Assembly: GCF_034931125.1 (NCBI RefSeq)
Contig: NZ_JAYGHM010000030.1
Location: forward strand, 29,476-93,475
Reading direction: 5' to 3'
Length of the DNA stretch: 64,000 bases
Source of the DNA: Rivularia sp034931125
GTDB lineage: Bacteria; Cyanobacteriota; Cyanobacteriia; Cyanobacteriales; Nostocaceae
Shown: positions 43,696 through 52,149 of the stretch, piece after piece
Numbering within the stretch: the stretch's first letter is position 1
Layout of the letters: the number at the start of each line of letters is the position of its first letter
Made by a program: the position numbers and the translations under genes
The notes under the pieces: model-generated
Told to the model about the DNA's origin: nothing
The model's database searches: none
The model's input: only the letters and a program-made list of their open reading frames with translations

Positions 43696-44070
43696 ATGGT
43701 TCAACGTGGTTCTAAAGTGCGCGTTCTCCGCCCCGAATCCTACTGGTATCAGGATGTAGGAACCGTGGCTACTGTTGATAAAAGCGGCATTATATATCCA
43801 GTAATTGTCCGTTTTGATAAAGTTAATTATGCTGGCATCAATACCAACAACTTTGCAGAAGAAGAGTTAGTTGAAATTGGAAAACCCTCAGCTAAGGATA
43901 AAAAATCTACTCCTACAGCTTCCGGTGGCAAGCAAACACCTATAGATCCAAGTCTCCGTGCAACCGGACAAGGAACCAAACCTTCTGCTAAGCCAAGCGC
44001 TCAAGCAGAAGCTGCTGAAGCTGACGTTCAGAAAGAAGGTACTCCAAACCAAGGAACCGAATCACGTTAG
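43696..44070 (+). CDS. psaE: photosystem I subunit PsaE with C-terminal extension
   Basis: Residues 1-62 are PsaE: MVQRGSKVRVLRPESYWYQD, VGTVATVDKSG, YPVIVRFDKVNYAGINTNNF. PsaE is the SH3-like stromal subunit that helps dock ferredoxin and supports cyclic electron flow. Cyanobacterial PsaE is normally about 65-75 residues; here a further 55-60 residues rich in Lys, Ser, Ala, Pro and Thr follow with no stop, so the protein has an apparently disordered tail. The ATG 43696 is chosen because PsaE begins exactly there. mutM starts three bases after the stop. Confidence 0.95.
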   Translation: MVQRGSKVRVLRPESYWYQDVGTVATVDKSGIIYPVIVRFDKVNYAGINTNNFAEEELVEIGKPSAKDKKSTPTASGGKQTPIDPSLRATGQGTKPSAKPSAQAEAAEADVQKEGTPNQGTESR

Positions 44071-44073
44071 GTT

Positions 44074-44961
44074 GTGCCAGAACTACCAGAAGTTGAAACA
44101 GTACGACGGGGTTTAAATCAATTAACCCCCAAACACAAAATTACGGGAGGTGATGTGTTGCTCGATCGCACTATTGCCTACCCGTTTTCTGCTGAGGAGT
44201 TTCTCAATGGCATTAAAGAAAGGGAGATAATCTCTTGGCATCGTCGCGGTAAGTATCTCATTGCAGAACTCACTTCCGCGTTGGAGGACAAGGAGACAAG
44301 GGGACAAGGGGACAAGGTGAAAAATTCTTCCTCCTCTTCCCTCGGTGTTCATTTACGAATGACTGGTCAATTGTTGTGGCTGGATCGAGATGAACCTTTA
44401 CACAAGCATACGCGAGTGAGGTTGTTCTTTGGAGAGGAATGGGAATTGCGCTTCGTGGATCAGCGTACCTTTGGTCAAATGTGGTGGGTTCCTCCGCAGG
44501 TAGAAACTCAAAGCATTATTACTGGGTTAGCAAAACTTGCAGCAGATCCTTTTTCCACAGAATTCACTGTAGAGTATCTTGCAAACAAGCTTAAAAATCG
44601 CCGTCGCGCTATCAAGACTGCATTATTAGATCAATCTGTGGTGGCAGGGATAGGTAATATTTATGCAGATGAAGCGTTGTTTCTGAGTGGAATACGACCG
44701 GAAACACTGTGTATAAATTTGCAAGTAGAACAAATAGAGCGTCTCCACTCCAGTATTATTAAAGTTTTACAAACTAGTATCGAAGCTGGGGGTACTACCT
44801 TCAGTAATTTCCTCAACGTAAAAGGCGTAAATGGTAACTACGCTCATGTAGCTTGGGTTTATAACCGTACCGGACAACCTTGTCGAGTTTGCAGCCATCC
44901 TATCGAACGAATTAAATTAGCGGGAAGATCCAGTCATTTTTGCCCGCAGTGTCAGAATTAG
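44074..44961 (+). CDS. mutM: formamidopyrimidine-DNA glycosylase
   Basis: Start is GTG 44074, which gives the required PELPEVETVRRGL N-terminus with catalytic Pro2 and Glu3. Other features: HRRGKYLI, LGVHLRMTGQLLW, the helix-two-turn-helix AVVAGIGNIYADEALF, and the zinc finger CRVCSHPIERI ... FCPQC. The enzyme removes 8-oxoguanine and other oxidised purines and cuts the abasic site. Residues about 68-89 (EDKETRGQGDKV and a Ser run) look like an in-frame insertion of the gacaagg tandem repeat found between genes here. The gene follows psaE by three bases and is likely co-transcribed. Confidence 0.97.
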   Translation: MPELPEVETVRRGLNQLTPKHKITGGDVLLDRTIAYPFSAEEFLNGIKEREIISWHRRGKYLIAELTSALEDKETRGQGDKVKNSSSSSLGVHLRMTGQLLWLDRDEPLHKHTRVRLFFGEEWELRFVDQRTFGQMWWVPPQVETQSIITGLAKLAADPFSTEFTVEYLANKLKNRRRAIKTALLDQSVVAGIGNIYADEALFLSGIRPETLCINLQVEQIERLHSSIIKVLQTSIEAGGTTFSNFLNVKGVNGNYAHVAWVYNRTGQPCRVCSHPIERIKLAGRSSHFCPQCQN

Positions 44962-44964
44962 AGG

Positions 44965-45145
44965 AGATGGGGAGATGGGGAGATGGGGAAATGGGGAGAT
45001 GGTGAATCCACTCTCGTGCGGAGGAACACGACCGTTGAGAGAAGTGGTGAACCCGAAGGAGGGGATGGGGAGATGGGGGGATAAGGGGAAAATATAATAT
45101 TGAGCTATTTCTTCAACTCCTAACTCCTAACTCCTAACTCCTAAC
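44965..45145. repeat. simple repeats (gatgggga, ctcctaa) and a small hairpin element
   Basis: gagatgggg units at 44965-45001 and 45061-45082, a hairpin unit ctctcgtgcggaggaacacg ... gttgagag (45011-45041, related to 16650-16680), then four copies of ctcctaa (45116-45145). Confidence 0.75.
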
Positions 45146-45205
45146 TATTTATTACGAGTTAGAATTCTGAGTGAAAATAATCGGATTTATTAAAGAGGAA
45201 AATTT

Positions 45206-45421
45206 ATGGCTGTGAAAAAAGGAGCGATGGTTCGTGCTGTCCGTGAAAAGCTGGAAAATAGCTTGGAAGCGCAAGCGAGTGATTCTCGTTTTCCTTCCTA
45301 TCTGTTTGAAAGCGAAGGGGAAATTTTGGATGTTAAAGGTGATTATGCTTTGGTAAAGTTCGGAAAAGTTCCCACACCAAATATTTGGTTGCACATGGAT
45401 CAGCTTGAAGAGTTTAAATAA
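45206..45421 (+). CDS. ndhO: NAD(P)H-quinone oxidoreductase subunit O
   Basis: The 71-residue protein matches NdhO: KKGAMVRAVREKLENSLEAQ, SRFPSYLFESEGEILDV, then GDYALVKF and PNIWLHMDQLEEF. NdhO is a small peripheral subunit of the photosynthetic NDH-1 complex that regulates cyclic electron flow. GAGG precedes the ATG. A strong terminator lies 100 bases after the stop. Confidence 0.96.
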   Translation: MAVKKGAMVRAVREKLENSLEAQASDSRFPSYLFESEGEILDVKGDYALVKFGKVPTPNIWLHMDQLEEFK

Positions 45422-45520
45422 CTTTTAGCTTACGAAAAGGAACCGACTGCGAAGTTATGTTGGTTGCTTTGGTTGCTATAGAGGCTTTTAGATATACCCT
45501 CTGAGGTTTTCAATATATAC

Positions 45521-45558
45521 AAAAAAGCGACACTTAGTTATTAAGTGTCGCTTTTTTT
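45521..45558 (+). terminator. strong, nearly symmetrical terminator after ndhO
   Basis: A 16-bp perfect stem (AAAAAAGCGACACTTA with its complement) around the loop gttat, ending in seven T. It isolates ndhO from the 45.7-51.3 kb cluster. Confidence 0.9.
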
Positions 45559-45688
45559 GTAGAGAAAAATACTGTTTAAAGAAATCAATATAAAATGCCC
45601 TGATGTTGTTTATCATACCCCGAAAACACTTAGGGCTAGATTATTGTAGATAGTGAAGTAAAATTATTAACTTTTAATTTAATCCTCA

Positions 45689-46621
45689 ATGGTACTAAGA
45701 AGAAGTCGTTTGCAGAGTAAGAAAACTCAGTCTAAAAGTTCTACTTCCAAAGCTAAAGCTCAAAGTAGCACTACGAAAGCAAAAGTAAAAAGTAACACAG
45801 AAAAACCAAAGCCTGATTTAGCTGTAGAAGAAGCCTCCGTTTCAAATGATGTTCCGGAAACTGAAGTGAAAAATACAACTAAAAAAGCTGGTGGAAAAAC
45901 TAAATCTGTTAATACCACCGCAGGAAAAGCTAAAGCTACAACAAAGATTGTTAGCACCAAAGCACAGAAAGCTAAACCTTCTACTAAGAAAACAGAAAAA
46001 CCTGCTGCTGCTACTAACGAAGTAGAGAAAACTAAACCTTCTACTACCAAGGTTGAAAAAACTAAATCTACTACTAATATTGTTAGTAAAACAAAACCTG
46101 CTAGTACTCTTAAGAAGGTAAAAGCACAGACACCTGAAACTACTAGCAAGAAAGCAGTAAGTAAAACTAAAGCTACTGCTCCAGTTGCAAAAGCGCAAAC
46201 TACCACTAAAAAAGTTACTAGCAAAACTAAAGTTGCAACCAAGAAAACTCAAGATGAAACTCGCTTGCTTTTAGCTTTGTGGGATTTAGGAGGAACAAAA
46301 TCTGACGTTAAAACAACAGAAGTAACTGGTAGCGTACAACGCAAAAATGAGAAAGCAGGAGATTACACTTCCGTTCTCAGAAAATTAGAAAAAGCTGGTG
46401 CTATTAACAGCAAGCGCAAAAATAAAGTTGAAACCGTTCAACTAACCGACAAGGGTTTGCAAATGCTCGATGAACAACTTAAAACCCTTGACTTTCAATT
46501 CTATGGAAAGCAAGTTGGAAGTAAAGTTGCAAGTAAATTCGTTGGTGGGTTGCTCAAATGGATACGAGAAATCAACAGTGGAACAATTTCTACGGTAGAT
46601 CGATCCGAAATTGCAGCTTAA
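45689..46621 (+). CDS. histone-H1-like basic tail fused to a winged-helix-like domain
   Basis: Residues 1-185 are low complexity: Lys, Thr, Ser and Ala in repeats such as KTKPSTTKVEKTK and KAKVKSNTEK, giving a strongly basic, H1-like tail likely to bind DNA without specificity. Residues 189-298 form a compact domain (ETRLLLALWDLGGTKSDVKT ... LRKLEKAGAIN ... VQLTDKGLQML ... VGGLLKWIREIN). This aligns along its length with residues 5-105 of the next gene (NKTRVLLALWALGGTKQEVK ... LLRWIREVD) and looks like a winged helix. Nucleoid binding is inferred. It is preceded by the ndhO terminator and followed by a 527-base gap before its paralogue. Confidence 0.8.
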   Translation: MVLRRSRLQSKKTQSKSSTSKAKAQSSTTKAKVKSNTEKPKPDLAVEEASVSNDVPETEVKNTTKKAGGKTKSVNTTAGKAKATTKIVSTKAQKAKPSTKKTEKPAAATNEVEKTKPSTTKVEKTKSTTNIVSKTKPASTLKKVKAQTPETTSKKAVSKTKATAPVAKAQTTTKKVTSKTKVATKKTQDETRLLLALWDLGGTKSDVKTTEVTGSVQRKNEKAGDYTSVLRKLEKAGAINSKRKNKVETVQLTDKGLQMLDEQLKTLDFQFYGKQVGSKVASKFVGGLLKWIREINSGTISTVDRSEIAA

Positions 46622-47148
46622 CTATTAAATGTTGTCAGGGTGTTCCATACCAATGTCATAAGTTAGGAATGAACTGAAGGAAAATACTGTACGTTTCGAG
46701 AAAAGCGACGAGACGAAGCAATGAAATAACCAGGGTTAGATAAGTATCGTAGTTTGTTTTTGATAGATATGATGACTCGGCTTTTTAACTATTGTTTATA
46801 TGTATAGAGTGCATCTAAACCTCTATGTCGGATGGTTTGATTGCGATCTATTGCGCTATTAAGAACGATAAATAAATGCAGATTACACAATTGAATGCAA
46901 TCTTTAAAGACTGCATAGAAATTGTGGAAGCAATATTTGCCTTGGGCGGATTTGGGTGCATTTTCGCCCTGGATTGTTGTAGCTATAATGTATCAGATTT
47001 CTGTTTTATTTATTGAATAATCAGTATATTTATTTGTGATTGAATATTTAATATATTAGATATACTTAAGTATTTTACTTTAAAAAAGCAGTTTAAATAT
47101 CCAGCCTCAGTGTAATATATAACACGTATAATAAAATTAGGCATAATA
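46622..47148. other. intergenic region between the two winged-helix paralogues
   Basis: About 530 bases, AT-rich near the end. No frame or RNA gene recognised. A weak hairpin gggcgg ... tcgccc lies around 46946-46970. The upstream sequence of 47149 probably holds the promoter of the three-gene unit that follows. Confidence 0.5.
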
Positions 47149-47811
47149 ATGACTGACTCAAATAAAACTCGCGTTCTACTGGCTTTGTGGGCATTAGGAG
47201 GAACGAAGCAGGAAGTAAAAAGAGGCGATCTTACTAAGCGAATTGTGTCTAAAGGTAAGAAAGTCGCAGAATACAAGGAAATTTTCGAGCAGTTGGAGCA
47301 AGAAGAGGCGATCGCAACTTCCAAGAAAGGTTTTTCTTTAGTATCTCCGAAAGGTGTAGAACTTCTCGGTGAAGGTTTGAAAAGTTCTGATTTTACATTT
47401 GAAGGGACAATTGTTGGTACTTGGGCTGCAAATGCGCTGTTGAGATGGATTCGAGAAGTTGACGGTAACGTGAATTCTGCACCTGTATCGCAGAATAAAG
47501 CAGCAACAAATGGGAAATCTTCAAACGAAGAAATTGCATCTTATAAAGAGTTTGAAGAAATTATACTTGAGGTTTACGAGAATTTGAACCGAGACTATAA
47601 CTTAAATAACTTAGTGCCGATTTACAGGATTAGAAGAACAATTGGCGATCGCGTTTCTCGTAAACAGTTCAGTGAATGGCTGCTAGAAATGCAAGCTGAG
47701 GATATTTTTCAACTGGAAGGTGGGAGTGTAGAAGATAGCGCTTCTGACAAGATAGAAGATTCTATCACTACCGAATTAGATGGATTGCGTTGCTACGCTT
47801 CCAAATTGTAA
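47149..47811 (+). CDS. winged-helix-like protein, paralogue of the upstream H1-like protein
   Basis: The 220-residue protein starts with the same domain as the upstream gene (VLLALWALGGTKQEVKRGDL ... LVSPKGVELLGEGLKSSDFTFEG). After a linker there is a second helical domain (residues 125-205: FEEIILEVYENLNRDYNLNN, LVPIYRIRRTIGDRVSRKQF) that also resembles a winged helix, with the SRKQFSEWLLEMQ recognition-like helix. The basic tail of the paralogue is absent. Its stop lies 40 bases before the ATPase start, so the three genes 47149-51261 are probably one operon. DNA binding is inferred from fold pattern. Confidence 0.75.
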   Translation: MTDSNKTRVLLALWALGGTKQEVKRGDLTKRIVSKGKKVAEYKEIFEQLEQEEAIATSKKGFSLVSPKGVELLGEGLKSSDFTFEGTIVGTWAANALLRWIREVDGNVNSAPVSQNKAATNGKSSNEEIASYKEFEEIILEVYENLNRDYNLNNLVPIYRIRRTIGDRVSRKQFSEWLLEMQAEDIFQLEGGSVEDSASDKIEDSITTELDGLRCYASKL

Positions 47812-47851
47812 AGTTAAATTTTTTTCTCCTCACCTGATTAATGTAAAAAAC

Positions 47852-49720
47852 ATGACTAATGACACATCTTCAATTGACGAGCTAATTAGAAATAAAAATC
47901 CTTTTGCAGGACACATTGTCGTCCGTTCATCACAAATATGGGGAAAAAGTTTTCCTGACGTAATTTCAATTAATGCTCATGCTTCCAATGCTGTTTTTGA
48001 TGCAGTAGATAAAGTTAGCAAAGGAGAGCGCGAAACTGTGGGGATTACGATTATGGCTGAAAAAGGAGCAGGAAAAAGCCATATTATTAGCAGAATTCGA
48101 CATCGTTTGCAGACAGAAAATAGTGCTTTCTTTATCTACATGGGTAAGTATGATAATTTGAATCAGATTAAATATGAATTTCTGCAAACTGTTGCTTCTA
48201 GCCTGAGAGCGCATGGTAGTCAAAATGTGATGCAGTGGCAAGAAATCGCAGCGGCTTTTATTAATGAAGTTAGAGGATGGAACTACACCCCACAACAATA
48301 TATAGAGGGTATTTACCCAAAATGGTTGAACAAGTACTCAAATAAATTTATTGATAAGTTAACTGAAATTATTCTTCAAAATAAGCCTGAAATTACTAAT
48401 CCTTACTTAGTCAAAGCAATTTTATGGACGCTATCTTCCGCACATAGTACCTATGCAAATTATTGGCTGGCTGGATTAGATTTAACTCAGAATCAAGCTG
48501 AGGCAATGGGATTACCAAATTTTGAGAAAGATGATAAAGAAGCAGAAGGATTAAAGACAGTTCGTCAGATTTTAGATATTATCAGCTATTATAAAGTCCC
48601 AGTAATTTGCTTTGATGAACTAGATAATATAGAAGTTAATGAATATGGTTTGCTCTCGGCGCATTTAGTTGCAAGTTTAGTAAAAGACTTATACAACAAC
48701 CAGAAACGTGGTGTTTTCCTTTTGGCAATGTATCCTAGAACTTGGAACGAGCAAATCAAAACTTTACCACAAGCCGAAGCAGTCATTGATAGATTAGTCA
48801 GCGAGCAGCTCGATAGACAGCCCTTGAAGCTAAATAATCTCAATGCTGATGATACTGTGGCGATTGTAAGTCAGTGGCTGCAAGTATTTTATCAAGAAAA
48901 TCAAGTTACTCCACCACACCCCGTTTATCCTTTTAATGAAAATAAGCTGAGAGAATTTGGTAAGAGTAAGCCAACTGTAAGGTCACTTTTGAAGTGGTGT
49001 GCAGAAAACTTTGGAAATTCACCAATCGAACCGAATGAAGTACAAGAATACTTTAAAAATGAATTAACAAATGTTGAAGCTTCTATTGATGTACTAATGG
49101 AAGATGATGAAGCAATTTCCAATGCACTTAGACTTGCATTCTCTAGTTTAGTTGGTGAAAAGTTAGAAGGAATAGCTATAGAGGCAATTGAAGAAATTCA
49201 AGCTAATGCAGTAGACAAAGGATATATTGATTTCAAAATTGTTGGTAACGATCGCAAAGTTAAAATTGGTGTTGATGTCATTCAGCAATCCGGTGGAAAG
49301 TATGTAGGGGCTGCATTAAAAAGACTAATTGATTATGAAAAATTTGATATTACTCGTGGTTGTTTAGTTCGTTCCAAAAAGATTAGTGCTGAAGCATCTA
49401 TACCCAACAAATGTTTAAAACAACTTTTGCATCATCAAGGTGGGGAATGGGTGAAGCTGCAAAGCCAAGATATTAAACCTCTTTTGGCTATTTGGTTTGT
49501 GTATAGCTGTGAAAGTTACGAACTAACTGAAGAACAAATTGTTAATTTTATCAAGCAAGAGCAAATAGCAATTAATAATCCCTTAGTGAGAGAAATACTC
49601 AGCGAACCATCCGGACAAGAACCAAGCGATTTAACTGATGATGATTTACCAATCAGTATTCCTCAAAGCGTTGATAGCAGCACTGATAATATCGACCTAA
49701 ATCTATCTATAGTTGATTAA
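47852..49720 (+). CDS. ORC/STAND-like P-loop ATPase
   Basis: From ATG 47852 the product has 622 residues. Walker A is EKGAGKS (70-76, Lys75) and Walker B is VICFDELD (251-258, Asp255, Glu256). After that, LLAMYPRTWNEQI resembles sensor 1, and VRSLLKWCAENFG lies at the position of an AAA lid/winged helix. The C-terminal part (460-530) has a strand-rich piece (FKIVGNDRKVKIGVDVIQQS) of unknown fold. The architecture recalls ATPases that load or control DNA-bound complexes, as in BREX/Orc1-like groups, but I see no specific family. Only two bases separate it from the nuclease gene, so the two are tightly coupled. Confidence 0.82.
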   Translation: MTNDTSSIDELIRNKNPFAGHIVVRSSQIWGKSFPDVISINAHASNAVFDAVDKVSKGERETVGITIMAEKGAGKSHIISRIRHRLQTENSAFFIYMGKYDNLNQIKYEFLQTVASSLRAHGSQNVMQWQEIAAAFINEVRGWNYTPQQYIEGIYPKWLNKYSNKFIDKLTEIILQNKPEITNPYLVKAILWTLSSAHSTYANYWLAGLDLTQNQAEAMGLPNFEKDDKEAEGLKTVRQILDIISYYKVPVICFDELDNIEVNEYGLLSAHLVASLVKDLYNNQKRGVFLLAMYPRTWNEQIKTLPQAEAVIDRLVSEQLDRQPLKLNNLNADDTVAIVSQWLQVFYQENQVTPPHPVYPFNENKLREFGKSKPTVRSLLKWCAENFGNSPIEPNEVQEYFKNELTNVEASIDVLMEDDEAISNALRLAFSSLVGEKLEGIAIEAIEEIQANAVDKGYIDFKIVGNDRKVKIGVDVIQQSGGKYVGAALKRLIDYEKFDITRGCLVRSKKISAEASIPNKCLKQLLHHQGGEWVKLQSQDIKPLLAIWFVYSCESYELTEEQIVNFIKQEQIAINNPLVREILSEPSGQEPSDLTDDDLPISIPQSVDSSTDNIDLNLSIVD

Positions 49721-49722
49721 AT

Positions 49723-51261
49723 ATGAATTCGCTGCTTCCAGTTTCAACAGCATTGTGTTTACCCGCTCCTGATATTACAGCTTTAATTCAAGGACGAATT
49801 ATTGTTGCTATCCCCAGGATGTTTATTCGTGTCGGACAGAAATTTGCACTTTACCCAGTCGATTCATCATCTATTCCACTTTCTATAGATAAATATTATT
49901 GTTCAAACTTTTTGCCTGTTGCTCAAAGTATCAGTAAACAATGTAATTCTCAAGAGATTTTCATTCAACCCAAGCAATTAAGCTTAATCCCAGAAGACGA
50001 ACAGTTACAACTTCTTTTATCTACAGAATCAAAAGTTTTAATTCAAGCTTGGGCTAAATGCGAACTAAGCCAAATTATTGATGAAAACCAATTTTTAGAA
50101 AAATTATCTCGGCTGACGATATGGACGCAAGAAGGGCTTGAAAAAATACTGCATAAACAGCAGCACATTTTTTTGAGTTATTTACGTGTTTATAAATTAT
50201 CTCAGCCTTATGAAGTATCGCTGAAAGTAGAAGCAAATAAGCTAGGAAAATTTATCGGATTACCTAAGCCTTTAACTGTTTCCGATACTAACCCAATATT
50301 ACCCGATCGCACCTTCGCTGCTCGCAAGCGTCAGTTAGAAAAACTCGAACCACCGCAACATCCAGAATTAGAAAAGCTATTAGATGTTTTATCACCTCTA
50401 ACTGTTAATAATTCAACAGCAAAACAATTAGAAAAAGATATTCATCTATTTTTAGGTTGGAGCAATCAACAAACAGTATATATCGATTCAGATTTAGCTT
50501 GGACAAACGAAATTACAGTATTAGGAAACCGCAGTCAGGAAGATGAGGGTAAAAGTAATTATCAAGCGGGGACAGATTTTGAAAATATAGTTCGTCAGAG
50601 TTTAGAGTTTTTAGGATTTACTATTGACTATTTTCACAAAGGTGGTGCTGGTGGTGTAGATGTCTTCTGTTCGCATCCTTACCCATTAGTTGCAGAATGT
50701 AAATCAGGTAAAAAAATTCCTAATGAAACAGCAGTACAACTATTAAACTTGGGAACGCTCCGTTTGAAAAGCCAAGAATTGCTTAAGCAAGCAACTAAAT
50801 TAATTATCGGTCCTGGTGAACCAACAACACAACTTAAAGACGCTGCAAAAGTACATGGTATGGCTATTATTAATCCAGAAACATTAGAAAAATTAGTTAA
50901 ACTACAAAGTAAATATTGTAACTCAATAGATTTATTCAAGCTCCAAGACTTCTTAAAAGCTGGTCAATCTGATGCGGAAGTTGAAAAATATATAGCGCAG
51001 GTTGAAGAAGAGATTAAATTGCGATCGCACTTAGTCAACTTAGTTAAAAATTATCTACAAAACTCCCAGATGGATTCTACAGGAGTTGATGCATTACACG
51101 GTGCGTACTTTGGTTCTAATCCACCACAACCACTCCAAACCAAGGAGATGCACGAAATTCTCATTGAACTTTCTTCACCTTTAACGGGTTATTTGGGAAG
51201 AATTAAAGGTACAGATTGGAACAGCGATAAATTTTACTTTCTTCGCGAGTTAATAATTTAG
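49723..51261 (+). CDS. DUF1802-like domain fused to a PD-(D/E)xK (Mrr-type) nuclease
   Basis: Residues 1-165 look like DUF1802 (TALCLPAPDITALIQGR, AIPRMFIRVGQKFALYPVD, IWTQEGLEKI, YLRVYKL). Residues 280-345 are a restriction-endonuclease fold: TDFENIVRQSLEFLGFTIDY (Glu287), GGAGGVDVF (Asp313), LVAECKSGKK (Glu325, Lys327), that is E ... D ... ExK as in Mrr-type enzymes. The C-terminal 150 residues are helical and of unknown role. All catalytic positions are kept, so it should cleave DNA. It is translated directly after the ATPase, which suggests an ATP-controlled nuclease. Confidence 0.85.
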   Translation: MNSLLPVSTALCLPAPDITALIQGRIIVAIPRMFIRVGQKFALYPVDSSSIPLSIDKYYCSNFLPVAQSISKQCNSQEIFIQPKQLSLIPEDEQLQLLLSTESKVLIQAWAKCELSQIIDENQFLEKLSRLTIWTQEGLEKILHKQQHIFLSYLRVYKLSQPYEVSLKVEANKLGKFIGLPKPLTVSDTNPILPDRTFAARKRQLEKLEPPQHPELEKLLDVLSPLTVNNSTAKQLEKDIHLFLGWSNQQTVYIDSDLAWTNEITVLGNRSQEDEGKSNYQAGTDFENIVRQSLEFLGFTIDYFHKGGAGGVDVFCSHPYPLVAECKSGKKIPNETAVQLLNLGTLRLKSQELLKQATKLIIGPGEPTTQLKDAAKVHGMAIINPETLEKLVKLQSKYCNSIDLFKLQDFLKAGQSDAEVEKYIAQVEEEIKLRSHLVNLVKNYLQNSQMDSTGVDALHGAYFGSNPPQPLQTKEMHEILIELSSPLTGYLGRIKGTDWNSDKFYFLRELII

Positions 51262-51268
51262 TTAATAA

Positions 51269-51631
51269 TTACCCTAGAGTTAATATGCTTTCTTGATAAT
51301 TGACTACCAAGGATAGAATTTTTAACCATTCTGAACCTAATAAAACTTCTGTAATTTGATCACCAGCGAATACAGGAATTTCATAATCCCGTTCATCTAA
51401 TAATACCTTACCTAAATATTTGGTAAACATTGTTTCTCCTTTAGCTGTGAGCAATAGTTCATCACCAATATAAGCCCATTCAAAAGCATCTATATCTTGT
51501 TTATTAATTGCTAAAAAGCCTGTGAAGCCCGTATCTAACATCACATCCACAGGCAAATTAAATTCATCAGCAACAATCAATTCTATTTCAAAAAATAGCT
51601 GCCCTTTATCACCAAAAACCCCTTGAATCAT
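51269..51631 (-). CDS. retropepsin-like (clan AA) aspartic protease
   Basis: The 120-residue protein has the active-site motif VMLDTGFTGFLAI (DTG near residue 31) and, later, a hydrophobic-hydrophobic-Gly segment EVLLGSEWLKIL, as in retropepsin-type proteases that work as dimers. The length fits a single lobe. Substrate unknown. Its start overlaps the stop of the small upstream gene by four bases, so both are co-translated. The gene converges on the Mrr-type nuclease with seven bases between stops. Confidence 0.82.
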   Translation of the reverse strand: MIQGVFGDKGQLFFEIELIVADEFNLPVDVMLDTGFTGFLAINKQDIDAFEWAYIGDELLLTAKGETMFTKYLGKVLLDERDYEIPVFAGDQITEVLLGSEWLKILSLVVNYQESILTLG

Positions 51632-51945
51632 ATTGTGCCTGTAGTTCCATTTTCATTTAGGCAAAAAACGCAGTGGGTAGCGCTTGAGTACTTGTTAAGC
51701 GCTTTTTTATGAGCATTTTCTATATCTTCATCTATAAAATAATCGCCGCTATTAGGTTCTATAGCTATATACCAACCATAGTGTTTATCAATCAGTTCAG
51801 GACGTAATCGCTCGAAAATTGCCCGACAGCGATGGTAGAATGTTTCTCTTTGGGCTTTGCGTCGAGATAGTTCTTCTGGTGGTATGGTTATTTCTGGAAA
51901 TATTCTACCTCGGCGTACCGTATGTTTTGGCTGTGATTCAGTCAT
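51628..51945 (-). CDS. small protein coupled to the aspartic protease
   Basis: The 105-residue protein is basic at its N-terminus (MTESQPKHTVRRGRIFPEIT) and has a conserved-looking block HYGWYIAIEPNSGDYFIDED. No catalytic site is seen. Stop and protease start overlap as ATGA, so the pair is one unit. I recall this pair as common in cyanobacteria, but no role is known to me; it may be the partner or substrate of the protease. Confidence 0.7.
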   Translation of the reverse strand: MTESQPKHTVRRGRIFPEITIPPEELSRRKAQRETFYHRCRAIFERLRPELIDKHYGWYIAIEPNSGDYFIDEDIENAHKKALNKYSSATHCVFCLNENGTTGTI

Positions 51946-52149
51946 ACTAAAAAATTGCGGTTTTCTTAATGCTGTTTGAATACTATCTTAGAATAGTAGA
52001 ATAAAAAAACTGGTAAAGTCTACTAAGTAGCAAGGGATAATTAAACCGTTAAATTGCCGGGTTTCCACTTAGCTCAACTCTATTCATTGTTAACATTTTG
52101 AGCCTTGAACATAGTCGAAATACGTATTATAAATAATTGTAATCACCTA

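Noticed and set aside
45760..46252. Minus-strand frames opposite the H1-like gene
   Set aside because: They are reverse readings of Lys/Thr codons and give hydrophobic or Ser-rich nonsense.
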